In this document: one piece after another, positions 12,317 through 26,695 of the stretch
How the letters are laid out: every line of letters begins with the position of its first letter
Position numbering within the stretch: the stretch's first letter is position 1
Source of the DNA: Plumapathes pennacea
Taxonomy: Eukaryota; Cnidaria; Anthozoa; Antipatharia; Myriopathidae
Direction of reading: 5' to 3'
DNA: 64,000 bases
Assembly: GCA_964036295.1 (NCBI GenBank)
Contig: OZ038470.1
Span: 6,235,578-6,299,577 of the forward strand
The notes under the pieces: generated by a model
What the model was told of the DNA's origin: nothing
What the model saw: the letters and a program-made list of their open reading frames with translations, nothing else
The model's database searches: none
Made by a program: the position numbers and the translations under genes

Positions 12317-12624
12317 AACAGATAACAAGTTTTAGCTCAAAGGATTATCATGTTGTTATTTCTTTTGATGCTTGATTAGATTGCAAGTTTAAATGTTGCT
12401 GTGTTGTTGCTTGGATGTTGTTAAAATGAAAGGCTGGATGTTAACGCAGGTCAGATGTGGATATTGTGCACATGTTGTAAATGTGTATGTTAGGTTTGCA
12501 TGTTATTGTAAACTGTATTAAAATCAGTGATACAAACATTCAAACCACATCCCACTGTCAGAACCAAAGAATTGAGTTTGTCATGAAATCACATACATAG
12601 CGCACTGCACTGGGTCTTTGCCGT

Positions 12625-12630
12625 TTTATT
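12625..12630 (-). terminator. Candidate polyadenylation signal of PLOD
   Basis: TTTATT on the plus strand reads AATAAA on the minus strand, about 130 nt past the PLOD stop. SELENOK and PLOD converge here, tail to tail. Confidence 0.5.
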
Positions 12631-12759
12631 GTTCATTCCAATCAACAAAGTTTTCTGGTCACAAGTTACAAGTTTAATAGTGCATAAAAATATAATCTCT
12701 TGAGGATAAATTCTGTGTAAAATGTAATTTTAGTTCCCTGAAGTAACCAGGCACCAAAT

Positions 12760-15700
12760 CTAAGGGTCAATAAATGACACCATGATGTATCTTGTACCCC
12801 AGGTAGTAGTGAGACCTTCGTGTTGGTGTGTAAGTCGGCCTGGGTGCATGAAAGTCCAGCCAAGGCGGGTCTGTGTTACAGAGCAGTTGTATCGCAAAAA
12901 CCTACAACCTCCACCCTAGCGAGAATGCAAGAGCAACATCAGACAACAACTTCAACAAAACATTACTGAACTCTGTTGATAATATTATTGTGAAGCAGAA
13001 ACAGTGAAAATAATAGTTTTTATCATTCGATACTTTTTTCCTCTCTTTCAATTAGCCGAAAGACTGCAAATAACTGCTTACAAATAAGTATCTGCTCATG
13101 CGCACTACTGTTTTTGGCAGTCAACTGCAAATAATATGCTACTTGTGCAGTTTTCTCCACCTGTGTGAACATGGCAGCTTGTTTTCACTACAGTGCGCAC
13201 TTCCCAACACTTTTTATGCCAAATAATTTGTGAAATGCAAGCTCACTCGAATGATAAAACAATTATTGAACTCGGTCATCACAAAATATCATGATTTGCC
13301 AGTGTCTTGCCAATCATTTATTGATCTGCTCGCCACTGGAAAATCATGATATTTTGCTCAACCTTGTCCAATAATTGCTTATTATTGTGCAGTGCTCGAC
13401 ATTAACAGTTGCCCGCTATGCCCAGGGCAACCAAACTGTTGGTCGGGCAGGTAAATTCAGGGCCGGGCAGAAAATACTTTCTATTGCTTGAGATCAATCT
13501 ACAGTCCAAAGGGCAACCAACCTAAAACCATAATGTCAAGCACTGTTGTGACTGTTATTTCACTGCTGGCAATAAAAGGGTCAATACACATACCCCATAA
13601 TCGATTCCAGGTCTGCTCAGAGCAATGTTGATGGTGTACGTGGATGCATCATGGTGTGGACGCAAGTAGTATTGTCCTTTTGGGTTATACTTTACAACAA
13701 AGTTCATGATGGCATGGGCCTAGAAAAGAACATTATTATAATTATACATTAACAAGCACTGACACAAGTCTACAATGTGGGTCTAGCAGATGCAAAACTT
13801 AGTTCATTTATTGACCACAACTTTTTTGTACACAACTCAAATACAGTCAACACCAATAATTTCATATTAGCAGTGAATAGCATTGCACTAGGAGATATGA
13901 TTGTAAGATAGGTCCATTTTAAATGTTAACTTGTAGATATAATAATATATATATATATATATTTTGACTCAGCTTTCATGAAAAGCAATATTATTGTAAA
14001 TCGATGAAACTCTGAGGTAAATAAAGTTTTCTCTCTCTCTCTCCTCGGGACTAGATTTAGTGTCCGCCTTAGAAAGAGTTCAGTCACAGAGAAACAAGTG
14101 AAAATTGGCAAAGACCAAATCTGCATGCTGTCCGCCTTAGAGGTGTCTGCTTAGAGAGAGTTGACTGTAAAAACAAATGCATCCAAATGTACACAGTAAT
14201 CTCAGAATGTCTAATTCGTAATGAACCCAGAGTTTACCCTTTCACTCCCAAGGGTGACCAACTGCAATTTTCTCCTTCAGTTTCTCACCAGAAATATTAT
14301 CATGTACAGTAAGGAGAACTTGGCTTTTGATACCTTACTCAGATGATAGCTGATTAAACTATCAATTCTCACTACATCACTCATAAATTTTCCTCTTAAA
14401 AGGTTGGGAGAATCTGCATTTTGAACTTGGGAGTAAGTTAAGATTGGGGTTATGGTTCTGTCAGTTCCATCAATTACATGCCATGAATTACATAACAACA
14501 GTCATCTTACCTCTGAATGGTAGCCTGAATATAATCTGCCATTGACTGGTACAACATACTGCTTCAGGAAATGCAGCCAATGCCTCTCATAGCCAATCTT
14601 TGGTGTTGGAAAAAGAATGCAGTAAATTTTAGGACTTAAAATGGCAATAAAACTGTCAGATACAGATACTGAAAGAGAAAATTGAAGATGATTATCACTC
14701 ACAACTAACCTGGTTCATGTGGATGTCCACTGTGGGGACATTTTCGTAACCTCCAGCCAATCGTGCATCCTGGGGACAAAAAATGTTTCAAGAAACCTCA
14801 TTGCAACAATTATATGAAAATAAAAGAAGTTGGAAAAATATCTTTGCATGCTTCACCTCCTTCTTTCTCTTCAGTTTTGCAACAATCCTTACCTCATTTT
14901 TACCACCTGACCATTGGCCATAGTTTTCCATTTCCTGAAAGAGAAAAAAGAACAGACTATAAATAAATATTGCTCACAGCACATCAAACAATTTGATCAT
15001 TCCACTTCCCAGGAAATAAATCATCTATTCCTTGGAATGTGCACAAAAAAGTAAGGTATTATTTTCCTATGATTCATATCCCCAGGATTTAAGTCAACAC
15101 ACATACCAGGAAATAAATTATCTATTCCTTGGAATGTGCACAAAAAAGTAAGGTATTATTTTCCTATGATTCATATCCCCAGGATTTAAGTCAACACACA
15201 TACACAAAATAATATAGTAACACTGATCAACAGAAAGGCTACAGAAGCAGAGAGGAGTTTCATTAATAACTCCCATGTCAGGCAATCTCTTACCTCCACA
15301 AGATGCTTTGCAAACATAGGTGACACAAGAGGAAACCAATATACATCTGGGCAGGGCTAACAAGACAAAAAATAAATAAACTAAAATTGAAATATTGTTA
15401 AATATTGTATCCCTGTTCAAACAAAATAGCAATAAATTAGAAGTAACCAAAAGCCAAAGAAGGGTTGTCAGTTGGTTTGTGAATTGTTCAAGCCTCGACA
15501 AAATTTCAAATGGGAGTTTCTTTCTTTCTTTCTTTCTTTTTTTTCAACAACTTTATAGACAAACAATTGTACAACTTCATTATAGATTAACGGGTTCAGG
15601 TGAGGGGTCAAGGGACACAGTTCTAACTTAACCAAGAGATCAACATGAATGTGTGGGAGGTAATGCACAGACGTGAAGGGATTCTGGTCCAGGGTTCAAA

Positions 15701-18700
15701 ACTAGCTTTTGTACTCAGTTGTCCCAGGGAGAATCACAAGTCATGTATTGGTTGCCCTATCCAATCTCTTGCATCATTCGTTGCTACTTGCCCAATAATT
15801 TTGTACACTATCTGCCCCAGCACATTTTTGGTTGTCCAGGACAACTGGACAATCAATAATTTCGAACCTTGCAGGTCTGCATTAATAATCCCTGCAATCA
15901 TGTCCACTTACCTCTTCAAATGTTACACTTGTGTTTAAATTATCAGAGTAGTTTTCATGCAGATACTTATCCTCCCAGTCCTGCAGAAATAAAAAGTATT
16001 TTAACATTCTTACAACCAGGAGCAATTTACTTCAATCCCCTCTTTTTATTCTCTCGACAGATATTATATATGTATATATATTGTAATACGCGAGAATTAG
16101 GTGTTAGCATGTATTCAGTTGAGTCTGTTAATCGAATGTAAATGCACAAGCACTGGGCATTAGCGTGTGTAAGTTTAGTCCATTTGCTATCCATTAAATG
16201 TTAGCGTATGTAGTAAAGTCTGTTAAAGTGGCGACTTGTGGCAAATCAGTTAGTGTGTGTTTAGTATAAAAGGGATCATGAGCCATTGTTGTATGAGTTT
16301 TGTATGAGTCAATGTACTGTTGAGAGTTTACAATACAGTTGGACGTTGTTGAAGCTTTGTTTCCTTTGTTGTGGACCTTGGTACGTTACAATAATTATGT
16401 ATACACACCAGCTCAACCTATGGTGTCCAGTTAGTCCATTCATCATAATTCTGTCTTTCTCCATGCTCATGCAGTCAAAAACTAGTTCTCCTAAAAAATA
16501 GCTCTTTATAATTTGTATCCAGAAAATAGAACACTCTCACTTCAACTGCAGATGCCATTCAGCTTTCCACATATATCACAAAACTTGTCTAAAAAGGGAA
16601 ATTCTACTAGCCCATAGGGCATGGTTTCGAGTCCTGATTTTATGTGGTCAGTATTCCTGGGATTTCTTGAGGGGGATTTCAGTTTCTTTAGGTTAATGAT
16701 CAATAATCAGATGCAAAAACACTTGAGGAAACTCACTCACCACTACATTCTCGAAAATTTGCCACATGTCATTGTGCAAGTGTTCTGTGGTGTATGAGCT
16801 CAGCTCTTTCAGATGACCAAAGTAGTCCATGTTGGTGACGTAAAAGAACACTCCCTACAAACATAACCAAGATAACATAGTGTAAGTACATACAGGAGTA
16901 CATACAATGTACTAACATTGCCATTTTACAGTGACTAACACACTGCATTATTTTTACCATTATCCAGTGTCAATAGTGGACTAAGTTATGAATTCTATAA
17001 AATGTTGTCAAATGACGTTTCTAGAGTTTGCCATTCAAACAAACATAATTACTTTTTTTTTTATGCAAGAGATTCAAGCCAGAGGCCTGGGCCTCACTTG
17101 GTGCTCCTGAAGGGTGAGGGTGAGGGAGAGTTAGATTGGACTAAGCTTGAACTGAAACCAACCTTTACAAAAAAAGGGGGGGGGGGGGAATTATAGAAAT
17201 GCACTTTTCAAGCACTATTGGGGAAGGTACGTTTTTTATTGGGGGGGGGGGGGCTGGGCTGGGGCTTTTTGTGTGTATTGTTTTTCTAAAGTTCTGGCCC
17301 TCCCTTGGTCCAGTAAAAGAAAAGCATGACCCTTCACAGAAGACCACACAGAAATGTGTGACCCTCCCTATCTCCCCTTATCCCGACTTGATTTACTTCC
17401 GGTCACTTCTGACTGGATGTTTACTTATAGTTACCCACTGTTACAACACCGCGGCAAAACACAGAATTTCGCCTGAGTCTGTGTCATAAAACTATCCTCA
17501 AATCTTGTGCCGACGACTCTTTGTGCAAATATTACTTTTCATATTTTGGTCAAGGAGCGTAACTCTTTCAACTGCAATCTGAAAGAAAATGCTGCAGCTT
17601 TGACCAGATGTTTAAAATGTGATGCATGTGCCAACTCGTTCTCAAAGTATCTTGTCAAAATGGGGAAAGATTCATGAGGAATTGACTGGGGTAAATGCGC
17701 ATGTGGTGACTGCGATGAGTTTGAAAGGGACTTCAATTCTACTGCAGTAGTCTTTTGTGGCTACTGCAGTTGCCTTCCACAGCGACATGCGAAAAAGCAA
17801 TCCGAATCGGCATGTGTGACACAAAACCCTAGTGTTGACAGCGAAACATCGACAAGACAGGCAGCCACATGGGAAGACGAAGAGCTCGAGTGGATTCCAC
17901 AACCCAAGGGAGACTAGACCCGATTTTCAAATATGATTTTGCCAAGATTTTACCAGTCCTTTTGGAGATGTCCCTACAAGGAGCGATTTCGTTTGGAGTT
18001 CACCACAGAAAGAAATAATAAAATAAAAGCATGACCCTCCCCTGACTTTCAAAGAATTAAAAGCCTTGACCCTCCTCATTACTCCAAAATTTTACTGATG
18101 ACCCTCCCCTCTGAAGCCCCAGCTCATCCCCCCAATAAATAACATACCTTCCCTTATATCAGATATGTACTGTCTGAAGAAAAATGTTTTACTACCTCCA
18201 CAAGGTAGTGAATTTGCCAGAGGTGTAGGTGGAAGATCAGTCTGAGGTTGAGGGAGATTAGGGTGCAGAGGTGGGAGAATGATGAGGGTTAAGGGAGATA
18301 AGGCAGACCCAGTGCAGAGACTACTGTGCTATCCAGTCCGTTATTGAGGCGACTGTTGTTCTTGCTTGAGATACAAACCTTGTCCCTCATAAACTTGCAG
18401 AAAGCCATATCAGGATCCAACTGACTTGGTCCATAGCTGTCCTTGATCATTGGAAGAACTTCCTTTTGAATCAGATAGATGTGAGTGATGAAGGGAGAAT
18501 TCCACACACCTCTGTCAAAGAAGAATACACCAGCAATCAATAAATTATGTCAGTAGTGCATCAGGTTCTTTATTAGTTATTTTTTCTTTTCCCTTTCTAC
18601 AGACCCTCTCTCCCTCCATGACCATCCCATCCCCTCCTCTCTGCTACAACTACCCATCCTCCCATCCCCAACTTCCATCTCCTTTCCTTTCTAATCCTCT

Positions 18701-21700
18701 GACTCTCCCCTCTTCCCAACCCACTCCTCCCCTATTCTATTCTGTTCTATTCTCTGCTCCACCAACACCCTTCTCCCCTTAATTTTTTCTTTTGTTTTCC
18801 CATCTCCCCTCCATGTCCACTTCCCTGTGTTTTTTTTTTTTTTTTTTTTTTGTTTTGTTTTGTTTTTTTATTTTATTTTCACCTTCGTCTGTGGTTGACA
18901 ATGTCAATATAGTCCTGTGATCGTGCATAGTAACCATCTGCTCCAATAGCACCCCAGAAGTTGGACCAAAGTTTCTTGTACTTGGACATCATTGGAGCTA
19001 GCACAGGTCTAGAGAATAAATTAATGTAAGCCTAAGAACCAGTATAGACTCTCTCCTCATTCTCTCCCAAAAATCAACCAAAGAAATAGACTGAAATGGA
19101 CTATAATAATAGTAAACACAAAGGTAGTACTAAAAGAACTGACATAGATTACCATGTCAGTAATGTTATTATGGGACCCCCGTAAATACGGGTAACATAG
19201 GATTTTCTTTTTTTTTCTTTCATTTTCCTTTTTGATGTCCATTTTGAGCATCTTGAATGAAATCTACAGAGTTAAAGTAGAAACTTCTCTGTATTGATGT
19301 ACCCCTTGGCAAATCAGGCAATCAATTGACATAACCTCCCCATTTTTCAAACATGCAGCAGCATCAGCCCCACATCCAGTAACCTGACAGCTCAACTTCC
19401 TTTTCTAGACTCATTTCTGATTTCAAAAAGAACAGTAGTCAGCATACTAGGCAAATGTTTATACTTTCTACGCTCAGCATATTATTACATAGATTAATAG
19501 GAGGACAGAGTGGAGTCTGGTTCAGTCCAATCTGTAATCAAACAGAGAACCATAAAAAATAATTTGCACTGCAGAAAACGATGCCTTTCACCTGTTCTGC
19601 TCAATCAGAGTTCGCAGTGTGTCCTTGTTTGTAAGCACCACATTAGCATCAACTACAAAGAGTTTGTCACAGGCTTTCTCTGTGCACAGCTCACTGGAAA
19701 AGAGCAGAAACAAAAACATTTATTCCAAACAATATTGTGCACTAAGACTAACACTGGAAAAAACAACTGCTTGCAAATGCTGACCAGTAACTGTAGTCCA
19801 ATAAACATAACCAAAATGAACATTCCAACTCATCAAGTGCTATACAAACAAGAGATTCCACTAGACCAGCATATGCCAGTACTTTACCAATAAAAATCAT
19901 ACTGTACCAGAAAAAATTGAGGCTGCCGGTATTCTGTACCGGAAAAATATGAAGTAAAAAAAATTTTTGACGCCTCTCCTGTCTAAAGGGAGCCCACACT
20001 TGACAATGTAATTATTCTACCGAAAAAATCTATCTCGTGTCCAAACTGGTGTATCAACTAAGTGTTGATGAGGGTAATGGAACGCCGTCAAAGAGACAAT
20101 AGCTGACGTTTCGAGCGCTAGCCCTTCGTCAGAGCAAATGACGAAGGGCTAGCGCTCGAAACGTCAGCTATTGTCTCTTTGACGGCGTTCCATTACCCTC
20201 ATCAGCACTTAGTTGATACACCAGTTTGTCTTCCGCCACGCTGACACAGTCAACCTAGTTCTCTTAAGAGCTGGTATTACATATCTAGTGTCCAGTTCCA
20301 TTGCAGCAGAAGAAAAAATTATTTTGCTTCACTTGAAAGTTGTACCAGTTCCAGGTGGCTCCATACTGTAAAAAATATTTCCTACCAGTACTCTGTACTG
20401 GCTTATCACGAGTTTAGTGGAATCTCTGACAAACTCACATAAAAACTAACCATTTGGTCCATCAAATTCTTGCTACATCTCTTAAACATTTTCTTCTTGA
20501 ATGGTTGGAAGAATTTGTATTATGGTTCAACTCACATTGCATGATTTCTGGCCTTGTATTCTTTGACATTGTCTGAGGGTTGAATGACAGTCACAGAACT
20601 GAACTGCTCTTTCATTTCTTCCGTCAGCCAGTTGGCCACGTCACTGGTGTGATGTGGCTCCTGCCAGAAAAAAAAAAAACACTTCTTAGGCTACAGGACT
20701 CAAAATGGAATGGAACACCTTGTTGTAGCTTGAAGAATACAAAGTTGACTAGGGGAATGATCCAGTCACTTACTTGGTTGTGCACAAAAAGATCAATGCG
20801 TTTCTTTGGATAATTCAGCGCCATGATTCTTTGGAAAAACTCTGGTATGAAAGGCGTTGGTAATTCTATGAAAATGGCCATCAGTACTTTGGGGTATTCT
20901 TCCTCCTGCAATAACAGGCATTTACAATATTACTATTTTAGTTCCAACTGCTCCCCCCAAACTTCTCTTACTGTTCTTTTTTTTAAACAAAGTGTTGACA
21001 GGTATGTTCCTTGTATAATTCAAAGATTGTTTAACCGTTTCACTCCCAAGCTCAAATACAGACTCTCCTAAGCTCATTTATATTAGTGCATGACAAATTG
21101 GGCAGCCTGTCTTGATCGTCAATATTTGTAGATACACAACTAAAGAAGTAGTATTTCTTTTGTGTTTCCCAAGTAAATATTTTGTAAATCTTGTAAGGGT
21201 TTATAATAAGTTTATTCAGATAAAAGAGAAACTCCAAAAGTAGCCAACAATATAATACCTTCAACTTGCTCAAATCGACTGTATCTTTCTTGCAGGCCAC
21301 ACAGCCATCTCGGGGATTCCATTCATTTGGCAGATAGTTACCCACATAGTTCAAGAACAACTTGAAAATAAAATAAAGAGATAAAGACTCCCTTTAACTT
21401 TTAATTCGAGATCTTATCAACTGAACCATCAGCGCAATATGTCACTGTAAATGCGATCAAGTAGTGTTCATATTTAGTAAAGTGTTAACTAATGCGAGTC
21501 AAACCCTTTGATTGGTCGCTTACGAGAGCTTAAAACAAAGGAAAAGACCAGTAAGTGGTAATTGGTTGGTAATTCCCAAAAGTGGTCGCGGTTGCTTACA
21601 GGAGCGGCCGCTTACGGGGCTTTGAGTGACAATTCAAACGGGTTTCCGAATGGTGGTCGTAACTAGAACTGGTCGCTTACGAGAGTGGTCACAAGGAGAG

Positions 21701-24700
21701 CTTTGACTGTAGCTCTTTTATGTCACATAAACTTGAGCAAAAGAGATTGATGCAAGTTTACAGCACATGAGGTGCAAAGGCAGGAGATTGATGTAACTTT
21801 GCAGGCATGGATGTAAGGGAGTTGGCAGGTTTGAGTTCCTTTGTTTAATTTTACCTTGCTTGCACCATTCCCATGAGCCACTAGGGGCAGAGTACCATAC
21901 TCAATGTTTTCCAGCCACACCTTCTCTCCTTCCATATTTATTTCCATGTCATCTACACACAACACAAACCAAATTATCAGTAGCTACCACAGATAAAGTT
22001 CTGTTGGTCAACAAGAAAAAGCCAGGCTGGGTACAAACTGAAATACTTTCTTGTCTTGAAGATCAACTGGCTTATGAGCTGACTTACTGACTCAGACTGA
22101 CTGTCTGATTGAGCCAGCTTGCATCAACAAAGGGCTAAAAATGCTCGAAACATAAGGTGACATTATTTTACTTCTGCAGCATTCAAATTTTCCTACATCA
22201 ATATTCAACATATGATTGAATGACTGACTGATTGACTGAATAACAGGCCAATCAAATGACTGATCGAATGACTGGCTACTCCACTGATAAATGAGTGTGT
22301 GGGTTCTTGAAAAAATAGTTAAAAATAGGAATGAATGAATAAATAAAAAGCAAAAGAATGAGGCAGTGATTAAGCAAAATTATGAATAAACAAAACAACT
22401 ACAGTGAATAACATTGAACATACTATAAATAGCATATATTGAGCGGATGAATGAACAAAATTCATGAGTGAATAAACAGATTATATCACTGGTAAATTCA
22501 TTCAGGAAACAAGTCACTGCATAGAGTACCTTCTGCCCCATTAAGGTTCTGAAACACCTCAGACTTGTGGTCCAGTTTCAACTTTAGTTTCTCCTGCATA
22601 AACCACAGAAAATGTTCCACAAAGATGAAAACTATCACTGCATTCAAACAACAGCACAGCAAAAAAGGGCAGTCTAAATGAACAGAATTACTAGAAAAAA
22701 AACTATACTAACTATGAAAATAGTGAAATACATGACCATAAAGATAATATTAATAATAAATCATTAAAACGGCAGTAAATTTTACTAGATGAACTTTCAC
22801 AAAATATTGTTCATTAGCGTCTATTGTACTCGGAACCAACATGGCAGCCATAACTTTGTACTCTGAATCTGGATTGAATGCAACCCAAGAATATGCATCA
22901 TCCAGTAGTGTTACAATACTGGTGGCTCACCCGTTTCTTAGGATTGAGGTACAGCTTTGTGTAAAACAGTTGGTCATCATCAGTGTCACTGATGGAGGAA
23001 TCAGTAATAGCCTTGTAGAATGTGGGAGCATATCCAATGAACCCTGTGCACAGTAAATAAGCAGTTCTCATAAAGAAGTGTTGTTTTCCGCTGGCTAAGG
23101 CATGAAAGAAGTGGAAAACCTATTTCTCACAGGAGCTGGGAGAAGGGTCACGAGGTGTGAAGGTCGGCAGTTTTTCTTGTTGCCATCAGCCTGACCAGAC
23201 CTGACCTTCCTACCTACCCTCCCATATATAAGGATGATTGTATGTATGGCTGTCCACCCAGAGTGTTCAAAAGAAAATAAGGAAAATCTTTGCTACGAAG
23301 AGTTGCAGCCAAATTTTCCAATTTCTGTCTGATCACACCAATCATTACATACCTCCAGAGCACAGATATCTCTTGCCATGAGCAACCTTTGGGTACTTAT
23401 CCTGATGGAGTTAAAGGCAATATTATATCAGACTAGGAAGATAAGGAAACACACCCTAAAATGCACCACAATACAACTACAGTACACAGATACACATCTT
23501 TTAGGTTTGATTGTGGTCATAATCTTTCTAAAATGTTTCAAGACTAAAATTTGTAGCTGTTAAGAATATTGCAAATTACATACCTTCAGACTTCTGTCTG
23601 GCCAACAAAACCCCTCAGCAGAGAAAACAAGTTCTGCATCAAACTCTAAAAACTTCTCCAGAAATTTTTCTGCAGAGGCCAGCAATACCACGTCATAACT
23701 GTCAACAAACAAATACAAAAAGTATTTGGGCAAACTCCTCCGTTATATAAACAGACAATACTGTATGCCAAAAAAATATCAGCATGGCAGGTGTTTGCCC
23801 TCTGTGATTTTTGCTCTTGTTGTTGCTATTGTTCATAACGAGGGTAGTTCTCCCAACAATTTAAGAAGGTATATGGTACGTATATAAGTAATATAGTGAG
23901 GGCTCAGAGTTCAATCAGCATATTTCATCTGAGCAAGGTATCAAAATAATGCCCAGTTCTCAAAACTAAATGAGCTGTGCCAAACCATGTAGCATGAAAT
24001 TTTTGCAGGAGCTAGGCAAATTTTTCATATTTTGCAGGAACAAAATTTGATTTTTTGATTTGGGATGACTGAAAGAGAAACTTTTTCAATCACAAACAAT
24101 GTTGCCAAAGTAGTGTTTCCTCGTCAGAGCACATAAAAAACATGTAAGTACCTGTCCACAAACATAAGCACACGGTTCTCATCATCCTTGAATTCTTCAA
24201 GCCCTCTTTTAAGTATGTTGACTTTCTGGCCTCCCCCTGGATATAACCGCACATCACCACCACGCCATTCTTCACCCATTCCTAGCACCTTGATAAGAAC
24301 AAAAAAAGAAATTTTCAGTCAAAAAAAAAAGTATTGTTCTTCGATTCTTTACTGACCCATTTTAACTAATCTTGGTCCTATAAATTCTCCCAACCTTGCC
24401 TTGAGCAAAATGTATCAGTAGCGTTAGGAGAATTTACTATCTGGCCAACATGACTTGAAATTAGATTTCTCCATACTAAGGGAGGATACAAATTTGTTTT
24501 TTTGTAAACTGACTCAGTCTGAAGTCTTTTATTTTAGATATGCTAATGACAGCATAGTGATTTAAATCATGAATATTGTACACCGTGGGAAAGAGAAACC
24601 ATGGAAACCTTCAAACCAGGTATACAAAGAAAAGTTCATTTATTACGACAACGGGGGTGGGGTGGGGATAAGGATATTGAAACTTGAAGCATAGCATTTC

Positions 24701-25822
24701 AATTCCCCCCCCCCCATACCATTAGCCATAAGGCCCCTTATTTGATAGAAAATTTCTAGCAGATTTTTTTTTGGGTAGAAAGATTTTCACAGGGCTATTT
24801 TTAAAGTTGACAAAAAGGGTTCTTGATTTTGTCTAATAACATGCATACAATAATTTCTGCATTCTGATTGGCTGAGAGCACGTCAATTTATCCCAAACAG
24901 TGCAAAAATGTGAAATTAGCAGAGCAGAAATGTGAAATTAAGAGTGCAGAAATTTGAAATTAAAATTGTGACAACTGGCGCGCGTGTTAAACTACATGCA
25001 AATGACACAGACACTTCCTTCTTTACTTTTGTTATGCAGAGGAAAACGGCCTTTTGGGGTTATGTTCTGTTTGTTCAGAAACTTATGCACAGACAACAAA
25101 AATGTGAAAGAGCTGATTGTGTCGTGAAATTTGATCCAATTGACTACGTGTCGTTTCACTCGTTTGCGTGCCAGCGCTCCCAAAATACTCGAAATATATC
25201 TACAAATTCATATCATCTGCATAAAGAATGCCGGAGAAGTACGCTAAGTTAACAGAATAAAAGCACAAAGGGAACAACCCGGCTTTAGATGGTTTTGATC
25301 GTTTAAGTACGAGGAATAACACATGTATATTTCTGTCAAAACTTCGCACCTTCGGCCCGGTGCGTAAAATCAAACTAACGCCAGATCGACAAACTTAAAC
25401 AGTTAGATATTCCTTACTAATTACGTTCCTAATCACTTGATTGCCGACAGTTAAAGATAAACGTTATATTTTAACATCTCTTCCTTGTTTTGTAACTGTT
25501 AAAATGCACGTGCCGAGTGTGACATAAAATGTTTTGTTTTAACAAATCAGTGTTTCATTACCTTGACGTCCAAATTATAAAAGCGGCACGAGTCCATAAA
25601 TCGTTTGTAGCCATCCGTTTCATCTGTAGCTACCGTCACTACCAGAAACTTCAGATCCTTCGCGCCTAAAAAGAATACGCAACTGCACGTCAGTTCACCA
25701 TCTACGGAATTCTAAACACACAAAATGAAGACTCTCGCTAAGTGCTCACCTTTACCATCGACTGAACCGGCGAGGACGAGAAGAACGAGACTGCACAGAG
25801 AGAGAATGGATTTTGCATCCAT
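12760..25822 (-). CDS. PLOD: Procollagen-lysine 2-oxoglutarate 5-dioxygenase (lysyl hydroxylase, LH3-like), 22 exons
   Basis: ER enzyme that hydroxylates collagen lysines, using Fe(II), 2-oxoglutarate, O2 and ascorbate. Exons: 25822-25750, 25665-25562, 24288-24152, 23698-23584, 23395-23353, 23043-22931, 22593-22530, 21952-21855, 21360-21259, 20905-20774, 20660-20536, 19693-19592, 19008-18883, 18511-18379, 16854-16741, 15980-15912, 15356-15294, 14934-14893, 14769-14710, 14597-14511, 13719-13594, 12915-12760. The product is 727 aa, the same length as human PLOD1. Residues 1-23 are a signal peptide. The N-terminal glycosyltransferase-like domain has VDSYDV (Asp104, Asp107), FCWPD (Cys136) and HGNG. 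The C-terminal dioxygenase has RPHHDAST (His656, Asp658), HQHEG (His708) and GTRYIM (Arg718), the full iron and 2-oxoglutarate set at the same numbers as human PLOD1. Cys136 aligns with Cys144 of human LH3, a residue tied to its glycosyltransferase activity. Confidence 0.96.
14233..14441. mobile_element. MITE family A copy in PLOD intron
   Basis: Starts TTTACCCTTTCACTCCCAAG and ends at GAACTTGGGAGTAAGTTA, with the family body between. It lies about 70 bp from the PLOD exon at 14511-14597, in the following intron. Confidence 0.8.
15010..15203. repeat. 97-bp tandem duplication in PLOD intron
   Basis: The block beginning CAGGAAATAAAT and ending CAACACACATAC occurs twice, at 15010 and 15107, almost identical. 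A recent local duplication with no coding effect. Confidence 0.95.
18820..18875. repeat. Poly-T tract near PLOD splice donor
   Basis: Long run of T with TGTTT interruptions, ending a few bases from the donor of the exon at 18883-19008. It is poly-A in the transcript, so it is not a polypyrimidine tract for that intron. Confidence 0.7.
20043..20227. repeat. 185-bp near-perfect foldback in PLOD intron 11
   Basis: Left arm AAACTGGTGTATCAACT to CGCTAGCCCTTCGTCAGAGC, a very short apex, then the reverse complement of the whole arm. Only a few mismatches are visible. The arms match the repeat at 889-989, so this is a head-to-head duplicate of an interspersed repeat. In the pre-mRNA it would form a long hairpin. 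Confidence 0.93.
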
Positions 25823-25920
25823 CTTTGCAGACAACTCGCCCAGATAAGCGACTCTTGTTTGGCAAGGTTCCGGTCACGTGACAAAACCGTGTAAAGGTAT
25901 GGGCCAACCGGAAGTTACGT
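25823..25920 (-). promoter_or_regulatory. PLOD promoter-proximal region with E-box and ETS-like site
   Basis: A GTCACGTGAC palindrome (core CACGTG at 25875-25880) lies about 53 bp upstream of the ATG. A CCGGAAGT ETS/GABP-type motif is near 25909-25916. Both are common at housekeeping promoters. Function is inferred from motif and position only. Confidence 0.4.
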
Positions 25921-26695
25921 TCGTATTGGCGTGGCCAGCAAGCTGTAATTTTTTTCGAACTGATAACTTTCAGCACAGCATTTACCGTAGTTTTGGAATA
26001 AAATAGCGATGCTACGAGACTTATCACTCACAGAACGTTTTATTTGAGTCACATCTCTTGCTTTCATTGGACAGGAGTGTTTTTTTGGTCAAGTTTTTGG
26101 TTATCAGTTTGTCTTTAACAAACTTACTAAATCTACAGTGAAACAAATGCTGATCTATCAACGGACTGATTGAATAACTGATCGAGTGAAATATGAATGA
26201 AACAAATGGATGGGTGTGGATGGGTGGTGGGATGTGGATGGGTGGTTGAATGAATGAATGAATGAATGGCTGGCTGCCTGGCTTACTGTCAGACTAGCTG
26301 CACAAGACCCAGGGACTTCTACAACTGTTTCATTTATGTCAAACCAAAGTCCTCAGAGCTTCACAGGGAAATACAGCAACATATTGCTGGATCTCTTCCC
26401 GAAGAATGACAGACATGTCTGTGTGAAGGCAGGTGACACCAAACCTCGGTTCCATTACCACTTGTACACATTATGCTGTCTGCAGCTTCCTGTGATCAAT
26501 CTTCTCTAAATGGACAAGCCTTTTTGAGCAAGTGAAGTTAAGAAACAAACTGAACTTCTTTCCCCACTTTGGGCTTTTTGTCCCCAGGCTCCTCCTGAAG
26601 ATGACAAATCAGGGGCCTTGGAAAGAGTGGCTCTTACCTACCAACCCTCCCCTATAAATTCTCTTACAGTTCTATGTTTTGCCAATCAAATTATT
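25921..26695. other. Intergenic stretch without recognised gene
   Basis: Contains a short GAAT/TGGG simple-repeat patch near 26200-26270 and no ORF with recognisable similarity or good splice context. Confidence 0.5.

Noticed and set aside
25752..26027. 91-aa minus-strand ORF overlapping the PLOD start
   Set aside because: Different frame from the PLOD signal-peptide exon, no family similarity, and it runs through the promoter-proximal region.
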